Positions 1 to 7,666 of a stretch of 13,097 nt of DNA are shown piece after piece. This DNA is from JBDSKH01 sp050245915 (lineage in GTDB: Bacteria > Actinomycetota > Actinomycetes > Actinomycetales > Microbacteriaceae): assembly GCA_050245915.1 (NCBI GenBank), contig JBFWWZ010000059.1, positions 1-13,097 of the forward strand. Direction: 5' to 3'. Each line of letters starts with the position of its first letter. The stretch's first letter is position 1. The position numbers and the translations under genes are program-made. The notes under the pieces were generated by a model that was given only the letters and a program-made list of their open reading frames with translations, searched no databases and was not told the origin of the DNA.

Positions 1-24
1 GTCCAGCGGTCGGGCGATCACCGA

Positions 25-36
25 TAGGGTCGAGGG
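25..36 (+). promoter_or_regulatory. -10 box of a probable leaderless promoter for the first binding protein
   Basis: TAGGGT at 25-30 fits the actinobacterial -10 consensus TAnnnT. Six bases separate it from the GTG at 37, so the expected transcription start coincides with the start codon. The purine stretch at 32-36 abuts the GTG and is too close to act as a normal Shine-Dalgarno, which favours a leaderless transcript. No convincing -35 is visible, and little sequence lies upstream. Confidence 0.55.
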
Positions 37-1638
37 GTGACGAACTCTCGTGGCCTCCGGCGTGTCGCCGCGGCCTCCGGTGCGATGGCGCTCGCCGTCG
101 CGCTGGTGCTGAGCGGCTGCACATCCGGCGGGGAGGATGCCGCCGAGCCCCTCCGGGTCAACGGCTCCGAGCCCGCGAACCCGCTGACGCCTGCCGACAC
201 CGATGAGATGGGCGGTTATCGCCTCCTGCAGGCGCTGTACGCCGGTCTCGTCACCTACGACGCGGGCGGCGGCACGATCGACGATGTCGCCGAATCGATC
301 GAGGCGAACGCCGACAACACCGTCTACACGATCACGATCCGCAACGGCAGCGTGTTCAGCAACGGCGAGCCCGTCACCGCGAACGCCTTCGTCGACGCCT
401 GGGACTGGATCGCCCTCAGCAGCCACAAGTCGGTGAACCAGCACTTCTTCTCCGACATCAAGGGCTATGCGGCCGACAAGGACTCCTCCCTCATCGCGGC
501 CGGTGGGCTCGTGGTGATCGACGACGACGCGTTCGAGGTCCACCTCCGCGCGCCGAGCTCGGACTTCCGGCAGCGCCTGGGGCATCCGGTGTTCTCGCCG
601 ATGCCCGAGGCCTTCTTCGAGGATCCGGTGACCTTCGCCGAGCACCCGATCGGTAACGGGCCGTACATGCTCGACGGCGACGATGCCTGGAAGCACGGTC
701 AGCGCGTCCAGCTCGTGGTCAATCCCGAGTACGAGGGCGAGCGTGAGCCGGAGAACAGCGGCCTCACGATGCTCCTCTACGACTCGCTCGACCTGGCCTA
801 CGCCGATCTGCTGTCGGGCAATCTGGATGTGCTCGACACGCTTCCCACGTCATCCCTCGGCACGTTCGAAGACGAGCTCGGCAACCGCGACATCGACCAG
901 CCGCTCGCCGTCCTCGAGACCATCACGATCCCGGCCGACGTGCCGCATTTCGCCGGGCCTGAGGGGGTGCTGCGCCGCACAGCGCTCTCCGCGGCGTTCG
1001 ACCGCGCGAAGATCGCCGAGAAGATCTTCGGCGTGAAGCGCATCGCCGCCCGCGATTTCGCGTCCGCTTCTCTCGACACGTTCACCGACGAGCTCGCCGG
1101 ATCCCAGAATCTCGGCTTCGACGACGGCGAGGCCGTCGACCTGTGGGCCGAGGCGGACAAGCTCTCGCCATGGGAGGGCACGTTCGAGATCGCCTACAAC
1201 ACCGATGGCGGCCACCGGGACTGGGTGGATGCCGTGGCCGCGCAGATCTCGTCGACCCTCGGCATCGAGGCGGTCGGCAAGCCCTATCCGTCGTACGCCG
1301 CGCTGCAGGAGGCGATCGCCGACGGCAGCGTCGGCAGCGCATACCGCGCGGTCGTCCGCGCCGACTACCCCGGTGTCCTGCCCTTCCTCACCCCGTATCT
1401 CACCGGCGCCGGGTACTCCAACGCGGAGTTCGCGAGCCTGCTCGCGGAGGGGGCCGCGGCGAAGACCCAGGGCGATGCCCAGAACGCCTACTCGGCCGCC
1501 CAGTCGGTGCTGCTGACCGACCTGCCGGCGCTTCCGCTGTGGAACTCCACGACGCAGGCCGGCTACGCGGAGGGTCTCGAGGACGTGGCCATCGACTGGC
1601 ACGGCGTTCCGCTCTACGACGCGATCCGCCGGTCGTGA
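37..1638 (+). CDS. ABC transporter substrate-binding lipoprotein, family 5 (oligopeptide type)
   Basis: A 533-residue secreted lipoprotein of the SBP_bac_5 (OppA/DppA) family. It probably captures a peptide or similar solute outside the membrane for an ABC importer. The N-terminus has basic residues (RGLRR), a hydrophobic stretch and a lipobox LSGC, giving lipidation at Cys28. The mature part begins with the usual low-complexity linker, then a PANPLTPADTDE segment and the family motif FSNGEPVT at about 107-114 followed by an Asp/Trp-rich helix. The length is normal for the family. The GTG at 37 is chosen because it gives a complete signal peptide and sits correctly behind a -10 box. Its stop overlaps the start of the next binding protein by four bases. 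No permease or ATPase gene is in the window, so the partner transporter and substrate are unknown; they may lie upstream of position 1. Confidence 0.88.
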   Translation: MTNSRGLRRVAAASGAMALAVALVLSGCTSGGEDAAEPLRVNGSEPANPLTPADTDEMGGYRLLQALYAGLVTYDAGGGTIDDVAESIEANADNTVYTITIRNGSVFSNGEPVTANAFVDAWDWIALSSHKSVNQHFFSDIKGYAADKDSSLIAAGGLVVIDDDAFEVHLRAPSSDFRQRLGHPVFSPMPEAFFEDPVTFAEHPIGNGPYMLDGDDAWKHGQRVQLVVNPEYEGEREPENSGLTMLLYDSLDLAYADLLSGNLDVLDTLPTSSLGTFEDELGNRDIDQPLAVLETITIPADVPHFAGPEGVLRRTALSAAFDRAKIAEKIFGVKRIAARDFASASLDTFTDELAGSQNLGFDDGEAVDLWAEADKLSPWEGTFEIAYNTDGGHRDWVDAVAAQISSTLGIEAVGKPYPSYAALQEAIADGSVGSAYRAVVRADYPGVLPFLTPYLTGAGYSNAEFASLLAEGAAAKTQGDAQNAYSAAQSVLLTDLPALPLWNSTTQAGYAEGLEDVAIDWHGVPLYDAIRRS

Positions 1639-3473
1639 GCCTGCGCCTGCCCGGTGCGATCCTGGCGGCGGCGATCATCGCCTCCGGGCTCGTCGCATGC
1701 ACCGACGCCCCGACTGTCGTCGAGGGCAGCGTGGTGCGGGTCGCCGTGTCGACCCCGTTCACGTCGGCCAACGCCAGCACCTCGTTCGGTCGCTCCACCC
1801 CCACCAATGCGGATGTCGCATACCTGACCGGCACGGGCTTCGGCTACTACGACGATCGTTATGCCTTCGTCGACGACCCGTCGTTCGGCACCGCGGAGAT
1901 CGTCAGCCAGAGCCCGTTCACCGTGCGGTACACGGTGGCACCGGACGTGACCTGGTCGGACGGCGTGCCGATCGACGCCGCCGACCTGCTGCTGTCATGG
2001 GCCGCGAACTCGGGGGTGCTGAACACTCCGGGCTTCGTCGACGACGACTATGTCGATCCCGCGACGGGTGAGTACACCGACGACTACCCCGACGACGTGG
2101 TGTTCTTCGACGGGACCATCGGCAACGGGCTGGAGACCGCCACCGCCACCCCGCAGATCGTCGAGGACCGTTCGGTGGAGGTCACCTACGACCGGTTCTT
2201 CCCCGGCTGGCGGAGCGCACTCGACCCCGGTGTCGCGGCGCACGTGGTGGCGGAGCATGCGCTCGGCCTCCCCGGTGGCGCGGACGGCGACGCCGGCACG
2301 GACGCGGCGATGACGGCGAAGGCGGCGCTGGTGTCCGCGATCGTGGGGCGCGACGCCGGCGAGCTGGCCGAGCTGTCCCGGTTCTGGAACTCGGCCTACA
2401 ACTTCACCGAGCTGCCCGACGACCCGTCGCTGCTGGTGGCATCCGGTCCGTACCGGATCACCGGCATCTCCGACAACGAATCCGTGACCCTCGAAGCCAA
2501 CCCGGCGTACCGGGGGGACCGCCTCCCGGCCTACGCGACGATCGCCCTGCGGGTCTCGCCCGATCCGCTCGAGACGGTCGCCCTGCTGCGCAGCCACGCC
2601 GTCGACATCATCACGCCGCAGCCGAGCGAGGATGTGCTGGACGCCCTCGTCGACGTGGACGGCGTCACCGTCGTCGCCGGATCGGAGGGCACCTTCGAGC
2701 ATCTCGACCTGCAGCAGTCGGAGTCGCGCTCCCAGGTCTTCGACGACGCACGGGTGCGCGAGGCGTTCCTGCACGTCGTGCCGCGCCAGCAGATCCTCGA
2801 TGAGCTGATCCTGCCCCTCCAACAGGATGCCGGTCTGCTCGATTCGTTCGTCCTGCGTCCCGGCGCCGACGGGTACGCCGACGCCATCGCCGGGAACGGC
2901 TCCCGGGAGTACGCCTCGACCGACGTCGCCGAGGCCAAGCGCCTGCTCGCCGCCGCGGGGGTTGCCGCGCCGCAGGTCTGCATCCTGTACGACCCCGCGA
3001 ACCCGCGACGCGTGGCCGAGTTCGTGCTGATCCGCGACAGCGCCGCCCGCGCCGGATTCGTTGTCACGGACTGTTCGAACGCCGACTGGGAGGGTCTGCT
3101 GGGCGTCGCCGGCACCTATGACGCCGCGCTCTTCGCCTGGGACACCACGCGCCTCGGGCCGGCGGCCGTGAGCGCCGTGTTCGACAGCGAGTCGCGGCTG
3201 GCGAACTTCACGCGCTACACCAACCCGAAGGTCGACGCGCTCATCCGGCAGGTCGACGCCGCCGACGACGATGCCGAGGTCACGCGGCTGCTGACCGAGA
3301 TCGACGGCCTGATCTGGGCGGACGCCTACGGGGTTCCGCTGTTCGCCTACCCGACGGTGACGGCGGTCTCGGCCCAGGTGACGGGGGTGACCCGGTCGCC
3401 GCTCGGGCGCGGAGTGTTCTGGAACGCGTGGGAGTGGGAGCCGGCGGCAGCGACCCCGTCGCCCGCTGAGTAG
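1635..3473 (+). CDS. Family 5 substrate-binding lipoprotein, LpqW-like, next to typA
   Basis: A 612-residue lipoprotein of the SBP_bac_5 fold. The true start is the GTG at 1635, which overlaps the upstream TGA as GTGA. The open frame extends far upstream, but only this start gives a signal peptide, with lipobox LVAC and lipidated Cys22. The family motif WSDGVPIDAADLLLSW is at about 107-122, a GPYRI segment follows in the middle of the chain, and Cys-containing strands lie in the last third. No Shine-Dalgarno is visible, so translation probably depends on the upstream gene. In Mycobacterium an lpqW gene of similar size and fold lies beside typA, where LpqW influences mannolipid (PIM/LAM) synthesis rather than acting as a transporter component. 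Position and size suggest that subgroup here, but orthology is inferred and a peptide-binding role is equally possible. Its TAG stop doubles as part of the typA -10 box. Confidence 0.85.
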   Translation: MSLRLPGAILAAAIIASGLVACTDAPTVVEGSVVRVAVSTPFTSANASTSFGRSTPTNADVAYLTGTGFGYYDDRYAFVDDPSFGTAEIVSQSPFTVRYTVAPDVTWSDGVPIDAADLLLSWAANSGVLNTPGFVDDDYVDPATGEYTDDYPDDVVFFDGTIGNGLETATATPQIVEDRSVEVTYDRFFPGWRSALDPGVAAHVVAEHALGLPGGADGDAGTDAAMTAKAALVSAIVGRDAGELAELSRFWNSAYNFTELPDDPSLLVASGPYRITGISDNESVTLEANPAYRGDRLPAYATIALRVSPDPLETVALLRSHAVDIITPQPSEDVLDALVDVDGVTVVAGSEGTFEHLDLQQSESRSQVFDDARVREAFLHVVPRQQILDELILPLQQDAGLLDSFVLRPGADGYADAIAGNGSREYASTDVAEAKRLLAAAGVAAPQVCILYDPANPRRVAEFVLIRDSAARAGFVVTDCSNADWEGLLGVAGTYDAALFAWDTTRLGPAAVSAVFDSESRLANFTRYTNPKVDALIRQVDAADDDAEVTRLLTEIDGLIWADAYGVPLFAYPTVTAVSAQVTGVTRSPLGRGVFWNAWEWEPAAATPSPAE

Positions 3474-3476
3474 ACT
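3471..3476 (+). promoter_or_regulatory. -10 box of the typA promoter, overlapping the upstream stop codon
   Basis: TAGACT matches TAnnnT and includes the TAG stop of the preceding gene. Nine bases separate it from the typA ATG, so the leader would be only about 0-3 bases. The nearest purine run (AGG at 3481-3483) is two bases from the ATG, too close for a normal ribosome binding site. No clear -35 was found. A second transcript reading through from the binding-protein operon is also possible. Confidence 0.45.
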
Positions 3477-3485
3477 AGGCAGGTT

Positions 3486-5393
3486 ATGCCTACAGCCATC
3501 CGTTCCGATCTGCGCAATGTCGCGATCGTCGCCCACGTCGACCACGGCAAGACGACGCTCGTCGATGCCATGCTGCGCCAGACCAACTCCTTCGGCTCGC
3601 ACGAGCACATGGAGGAGCGGGCCATGGACTCCAACGACCTGGAGCGTGAGAAGGGCATCACGATCCTCGCCAAGAACACGGCGATTCAGTACGAGGGCGT
3701 GCACGCCCCCGATGGGCCCGTGACGATCAACGTGATCGACACCCCGGGCCACGCCGACTTCGGCGGCGAGGTGGAGCGCGGGCTGTCGATGGTCGACGGC
3801 GTCGTCCTGCTGGTCGACGCGAGCGAGGGGCCGCTGCCGCAGACCCGGTTCGTGCTGCGCAAGGCGCTCGAGGCGAAGCTGCCCGTGATCCTGCTGGTCA
3901 ACAAGACCGACCGGCCCGACGCCCGCATCGACGAGGTCGTCGAAGAGAGCCACGACCTGCTGCTGAACCTGGCGAGCGACCTGCACGACGACATGCCCGA
4001 TCTCGACGTCGACTCGCTGCTCGACCTGCCGGTGGTCTACGCGTCGGGCCGCAACGGCGCCGCCTCCTGGAACAAGCCGGAGAACGGCTCGCTGCCCGAC
4101 AACGACGACCTCGAGCCGCTGTTCGACGCGATCCTGAAGCACGTGCCCGCCCCGACGTACGACGACGAGGCGCCGCTGCAGGCCTGGGTCACCAACCTGG
4201 ACTCCTCGCCGTTCCTCGGGCGCATCGCGCTGCTGCGCGTGTTCGCCGGTCAGCTCAAGAAGGGCCAGACGGTCGCCTGGGTGAAGAACGACGGCTCGCA
4301 CTCCAATGTGCGCATCACCGAGTTGCTGAAGACCCGCGCGCTCGACCGTTACCCGGCCGAGGAGGCGCATGCCGGCGACATCGTCGCCGTGGCAGGCATC
4401 GAGGACATCACCATCGGCGAGACCATCGCCGACCCCGACGACATCCGCCCGCTGCCCGCGATCACGGTCGACGACCCGGCGATCTCGATGACCATCGGCA
4501 CCAACACCAGCCCGATCATCGGCAAGGTGAAGGGTCACAAGCTGACGGCGCGCATGGTCAAAGACCGCCTCGACCGCGAGCTCGTCGGCAACGTGTCGAT
4601 CAAGGTCGTCGACATCGGGCGCCCCGACGCGTGGGAGGTGCAGGGCCGCGGAGAGCTGGCCCTCGCCATCCTGGTCGAGAACATGCGGCGCGAGGGCTTC
4701 GAGCTCACCGTCGGCAAGCCCCAGGTGGTCACGAAGACGATCGACGGCAAAGTGCACGAGCCGTTCGAGCACCTCACCATCGACGCACCGGAGGAGCACC
4801 TCGGCGCCATCACCCAGCTGCTCGCCGCCCGCAAAGGCCGCATGGACACGATGACGAACCACGGCACCGGCTGGGTGCGCATGGAGTTCATCGTGCCGTC
4901 GCGCGGTCTCATCGGCTTCCGCACCGAGTTCCTGACCATCACGCGCGGCACCGGCATCGCCAACGCCATCTCGCACGGCTACGAGCCGTGGGCGGGTGCG
5001 ATCACCACGCGCGTGAACGGCTCCATCGTGGCCGACCGCGCCGGGGTCGCCACGCCGTTCGCGATGACGGCCCTGCAGGAGCGCATGACGTTCTTCGTCG
5101 AGCCCACGCAAGAGGTCTACGAGGGCATGGTGGTCGGCGAGAACTCACGCGCCGACGACATGGATGTCAACATCACCAAAGAGAAGCAGCTCACCAACAT
5201 GCGCTCGTCGACGGCCGACGTCTTCGAGCGGATGACCCCGTCGCGCAAGCTGACGCTGGAGGAGTGCCTCGAGTTCGCCCGCGAAGACGAGTGCGTCGAG
5301 GTGACGCCCGAGGTGGTGCGCATCCGCAAGGTGGTGCTCGACCAGACCGAGCGGGCGCGAGCACTATCGCGCAGCAAGAAGCAGAACGCCTGA
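3486..5393 (+). CDS. typA: Ribosome-associated translational GTPase TypA/BipA
   Basis: A 635-residue cytoplasmic GTPase of the EF-G/LepA superfamily. It binds the 70S ribosome and supports ribosome assembly and growth under stress, including cold. All GTPase motifs are intact: P-loop AHVDHGKTT at about 16-24, switch I with EREKGIT at 53-59, DTPGH at 85-89 and NKTD at 139-142. EF-Tu-like domain 2 follows, then domains III and V and the TypA-specific C-terminal region. The conserved segment GRGELALAILVENMRREGFEL precedes the region carrying the RGLIGFRTEFLT motif. It is slightly longer than the E. coli protein (about 607 residues), as is usual in actinobacteria. The ATG at 3486 places the P-loop where expected. 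Nothing appears truncated or missing. Confidence 0.97.
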   Translation: MPTAIRSDLRNVAIVAHVDHGKTTLVDAMLRQTNSFGSHEHMEERAMDSNDLEREKGITILAKNTAIQYEGVHAPDGPVTINVIDTPGHADFGGEVERGLSMVDGVVLLVDASEGPLPQTRFVLRKALEAKLPVILLVNKTDRPDARIDEVVEESHDLLLNLASDLHDDMPDLDVDSLLDLPVVYASGRNGAASWNKPENGSLPDNDDLEPLFDAILKHVPAPTYDDEAPLQAWVTNLDSSPFLGRIALLRVFAGQLKKGQTVAWVKNDGSHSNVRITELLKTRALDRYPAEEAHAGDIVAVAGIEDITIGETIADPDDIRPLPAITVDDPAISMTIGTNTSPIIGKVKGHKLTARMVKDRLDRELVGNVSIKVVDIGRPDAWEVQGRGELALAILVENMRREGFELTVGKPQVVTKTIDGKVHEPFEHLTIDAPEEHLGAITQLLAARKGRMDTMTNHGTGWVRMEFIVPSRGLIGFRTEFLTITRGTGIANAISHGYEPWAGAITTRVNGSIVADRAGVATPFAMTALQERMTFFVEPTQEVYEGMVVGENSRADDMDVNITKEKQLTNMRSSTADVFERMTPSRKLTLEECLEFAREDECVEVTPEVVRIRKVVLDQTERARALSRSKKQNA

Positions 5394-5409
5394 TAGACCC
5401 TTCGGTCTA
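5394..5409. other. Perfect 6-bp inverted repeat between typA and the lipoprotein pair
   Basis: TAGACC and GGTCTA flank the four bases CTTC and can form a short hairpin immediately after the typA stop. There is no T-run after it, so it is a poor intrinsic terminator. It ends one base before the -10 box at 5411-5416, so it would lie in the -35/-10 spacer and could equally be an operator. The function is undetermined. Confidence 0.4.
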
Positions 5410-5410
5410 G

Positions 5411-5416
5411 TAGGGT
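5411..5416 (+). promoter_or_regulatory. -10 box of the promoter for the small lipoprotein pair
   Basis: TAGGGT fits TAnnnT and repeats exactly the hexamer in front of the first binding protein. The ATG at 5425 starts eight bases after its end, giving a leader of about 0-4 bases. The bases TTCCTGGTC between box and ATG contain no Shine-Dalgarno, which supports leaderless initiation. No strong -35 hexamer is visible upstream, where the inverted repeat lies. Confidence 0.5.
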
Positions 5417-5424
5417 TCCTGGTC

Positions 5425-5883
5425 ATGACGACCCGTAAGCCCTTTGTCCTCGCGTTGGCCGCGGCTGCTCTGATCGTGACCCCGCTGCTCTCCGGTTGCA
5501 GCATCATCAGCAACTTCCTTCCCGGCGGCAACGGCGGCGGTCTGCCGGGCGGCGTGATCCCCGGTCAGGGCCTCCCCTCCGACTTCCCGAAAGACGATGT
5601 GCCGCTGATCGACGGTGACGTGCTGCTCGGACTCTCCGTCCCCGGCGACAACGGCGAGAAGGCGTGGAACGTCACCATCCAGGTGGACGGCATCGACGCG
5701 TTCGACGAGATCAAGACCCAGCTCACCGACGCCGGCTTCGAGTACCAGGAGGTCTCGGTGGCTGCCGACGCCTCGACGGGCGGCTTCAACAAAGACCCGT
5801 TCACGGTGCTGGTCGTCGTGGCGAAGGCCGACGACAAGTGGACCGCGAACTACACGGTGACGAACGCCGACACCGGGCAGTGA
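5425..5883 (+). CDS. Small lipoprotein of unknown function, first of a tandem pair
   Basis: I do not recognise the family. The 152-residue protein has a signal peptide with lipobox LSGC and lipidated Cys25, so it should be anchored on the outer face of the cytoplasmic membrane. A flexible Gly/Pro-rich linker (about 33-50) precedes a compact domain. That domain opens with LPSDFPKDDVPLIDGD (50-65) and contains a QLTDAGFEY segment and a late DPFTVLVVV strand, suggesting a small alpha/beta fold. The same landmarks occur in the same order in the next gene, so the two are tandem paralogues. The stop overlaps the next start as GTGA, indicating coupled translation in a two-gene operon. There is no catalytic signature. 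A role in envelope maintenance or ligand binding is possible but unsupported. Confidence 0.85.
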   Translation: MTTRKPFVLALAAAALIVTPLLSGCSIISNFLPGGNGGGLPGGVIPGQGLPSDFPKDDVPLIDGDVLLGLSVPGDNGEKAWNVTIQVDGIDAFDEIKTQLTDAGFEYQEVSVAADASTGGFNKDPFTVLVVVAKADDKWTANYTVTNADTGQ

Positions 5884-6335
5884 TCAAAGCACTGGGGGTC
5901 CTCGTCCTGCTCGCCGTGCTGGCGGGATGCAGCGCGACGCCGTCCCCGGCGCCGGCGGGCACGGGCGGGGACGGGGCGGCGACCTCCGGGCCGGCGCCGG
6001 GGCCGTCTACCGGATCGGGCACCGATGAGATCGCTCTCCCGGCGACCTTCCCCCGCGACGAGGTGCCGCTCATCGAGGGCGATCTGGTGTTCGCCCAGGA
6101 TCTCGGGACCGGCTGGAGCGTGTACGTCGCCCGCGACGACTTCCTCGGCGGCTACGACGAGGCCGTGGGGTTGCTGACCGACGCCGGATTCACCGGCGGC
6201 ACGGTGAACCAGGATGCCACCGGCGCTTTCGGCAACTTCACCAGCGACGCGTACACGGTGAACCTGCAGGCCGGCGACTTCACCGATCTGGGGATCGGGC
6301 CCTCGGTCGGGTACACGGTCGTCACGCAGGGCTAG
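5880..6335 (+). CDS. Small lipoprotein of unknown function, paralogue of the preceding gene
   Basis: A 151-residue lipoprotein starting at the GTG at 5880 inside the upstream stop (GTGA). The frame is open further upstream, but only this start gives the signal peptide with lipobox LAGC and lipidated Cys17. A Pro/Ala/Gly/Ser-rich linker of about 30 residues follows, then a domain opening with LPATFPRDEVPLIEGD (53-68). It shares LLTDAGF and a D-(F/Y)-TV strand with the first lipoprotein, so duplication and divergence are evident. No Shine-Dalgarno precedes the start, so it probably depends on translation of its partner. The TAG stop lies in the first copy of a 38-bp tandem repeat and shares the CTAG tetranucleotide with a relict stop codon of the convergent efeB. 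The function is unknown. Confidence 0.83.
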   Translation: MIKALGVLVLLAVLAGCSATPSPAPAGTGGDGAATSGPAPGPSTGSGTDEIALPATFPRDEVPLIEGDLVFAQDLGTGWSVYVARDDFLGGYDEAVGLLTDAGFTGGTVNQDATGAFGNFTSDAYTVNLQAGDFTDLGIGPSVGYTVVTQG

Positions 6336-6439
6336 CCGAAGACGGCGTCTCCGACGGAGCCGCGCTGCGCTAACCGAAGACGGCGTCTCCGACGGAGCCG
6401 CGCTGCGCTAGCCGAAGACGGCGTCTCCGACGGAGCCGC
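6332..6439. repeat. 38-bp tandem direct repeat, about 2.8 copies, at a convergent gene junction
   Basis: Copies begin at 6332, 6370 and 6408. The first two are full length and differ at one base (CTAG against CTAA at the fourth position). The third matches for 32 bases and then diverges into efeB coding sequence. Read on the minus strand, each copy contains codons for GSVGDAVFG followed by a stop, which is the C-terminus of efeB; only the third copy is in frame with efeB. The first copy carries the stop of the upstream lipoprotein. Each unit holds two short dyads, AGACGGCGTCT and CTCCGACGGAG, so the array may fold and possibly terminate transcription from both sides. Homogeneity points to recent expansion. 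Confidence 0.93.
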
Positions 6440-7661
6440 CGTGGCGGATGCCGGGCGGGATGGCGAAGATCGCCGAGCCGACGTGCTTGATGTATTCGTT
6501 CAGCGCGTCGTGCCCGGCGAGGCTGCGCTGCACGGTGATGAACTGCTGGGGGTCGCGCTGGAACGACAGGAAGAACAGGCCCGCGTCGAGGCGGCCGAGG
6601 CTGTCGTTCCCGTCGACGAAGTTGTAGCCGCGGCGCAGCAGCCGCGCGCCCCCGTTCGCCGACGGGTGCGCGAGCCGTACATGCGCGTCCTCGTCGATGC
6701 GCGGGGAGCCGTCGTCGTCGGGCTTCTCGAAATCGGGAGCGGTGAACTCCGTGCCGCCGGACAGCGGAGCGCCGTCGCCCTTGTCGCGCCCGATGACCCG
6801 CTGCTGCTCTTCGAGCCGCGTGCGGTCCCAGCTCTCGATGATCATGCGGATCTTGCGCGCCACGAGATAGGTGCCTCCGGCCATCCAGGCCGGGCCGTCG
6901 GCGGCGCGCGTCCAGACGTGCTCGGCCACCGCATCCCGTTCTTCGGCCTTGATGTTGGCGGTGCCGTCTTTGAACCCGAAGAGATTGCGCGGGGTCACCT
7001 GCGCGGTCGAGGTGGATGAGGTGCGCCCGAACCCGAGTTGCGACCAGCGGATCGCCGCGCGCCCGAACGCGATCCGGCTGAGGTTGCGGATCGCGTGCAC
7101 CGCCACCTGCGGGTCGTCGGCGCAGGCTTGGATGCACAGGTCGCCGCCCGAGCGCGCGGGGTCGAGCGCGTCGCCCGAGAACCGGGGGAGCGGCTCGAGG
7201 GCGGCCGGCGTGCGCGAAGCGAGCCCGAACCGGTCGTCGAAGAGCGTCGGCCCGAACCCGAACGTGATCGTGAGACCCGCGGGCGGCAGGCCGAGGGCCT
7301 CGCCGGTGTCGTCGGGCGGGGCGACGGGGGAGCCGCCCACGGCGCCCTGCTCGGTGACCTCGAGCCCCTGCGTCATCCGTGAGGCGGCGTAGGTCCAGTC
7401 GGACAGCAGCTCCCGCAGGTCGTCGGCCGTGGCATCCGCCGCCATGTCGTAGGCGGCGAAGTGCAGGCGGTCCTGGGCCGGGGTGGTGATGCCCGCCTGG
7501 TGCTCGCCGTAGAACGGGACCCTCCCGGTCATCTCCGGGTTCGCGGTGGCGGCGGCGAACTGCGCGGCTGCCACTGTTCCGCCACCGAGGGCGAGACCGG
7601 CGGCACCCGCCCCCGCGAGGCCGAGGAGGCCCCGCCGGGACAGACGGTGCGGGTCGCTCAT
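6408..7661 (-). CDS. efeB: EfeB, Tat-exported DyP-type haem peroxidase of the iron uptake system
   Basis: A 417-residue dye-decolourising peroxidase that works with EfeU and EfeO in elemental iron uptake; in related systems it oxidises ferrous iron outside the membrane. The N-terminus has a twin-arginine signal, SRRGLLGLAGAG with Arg9-Arg10, followed by a hydrophobic stretch, so it is exported folded with haem. The family GxxDG motif is GFKDG at 229-233 with the distal Asp232. A conserved DAHVR segment offers His327 as the likely proximal haem ligand. RRGYNF at 343-348 and FLSFQRDP at 364-371 are also typical. It is the last gene of efeUOB, starting five bases after the efeO stop, with a purine-rich AGGGA overlapping that stop as a poor ribosome site. 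Its final nine codons and stop lie in the third copy of the 38-bp repeat. Confidence 0.95.
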   Translation of the reverse strand: MSDPHRLSRRGLLGLAGAGAAGLALGGGTVAAAQFAAATANPEMTGRVPFYGEHQAGITTPAQDRLHFAAYDMAADATADDLRELLSDWTYAASRMTQGLEVTEQGAVGGSPVAPPDDTGEALGLPPAGLTITFGFGPTLFDDRFGLASRTPAALEPLPRFSGDALDPARSGGDLCIQACADDPQVAVHAIRNLSRIAFGRAAIRWSQLGFGRTSSTSTAQVTPRNLFGFKDGTANIKAEERDAVAEHVWTRAADGPAWMAGGTYLVARKIRMIIESWDRTRLEEQQRVIGRDKGDGAPLSGGTEFTAPDFEKPDDDGSPRIDEDAHVRLAHPSANGGARLLRRGYNFVDGNDSLGRLDAGLFFLSFQRDPQQFITVQRSLAGHDALNEYIKHVGSAIFAIPPGIRHGGSVGDAVFG

Positions 7662-7666
7662 GGTCC

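Noticed and set aside
1143..1634. Upstream extension of the second binding-protein frame
   Set aside because: The extension overlaps the first binding protein and is Arg-rich. The signal peptide and lipobox begin only at the GTG at 1635.
1995..5111. Very long open frame (1038 codons) on the minus strand
   Set aside because: It lies antisense to the second binding protein and typA, both intact and with clear family motifs. Its translation is rich in Arg/His/Val/Asp without recognisable motifs, typical of high-GC antisense frames.
6332..6439. CRISPR-like array
   Set aside because: The repeats are directly adjacent, with no unique spacers, and encode the end of efeB. There are no cas genes.
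6370..7137. Second minus-strand frame ending in the same GSVGDAVFG peptide as EfeB, suggesting a frameshifted or duplicated efeB
   Set aside because: The shared ending comes only from the second copy of the 38-bp repeat read in another frame. The true efeB frame is continuous from the Tat signal to its stop at 6408.
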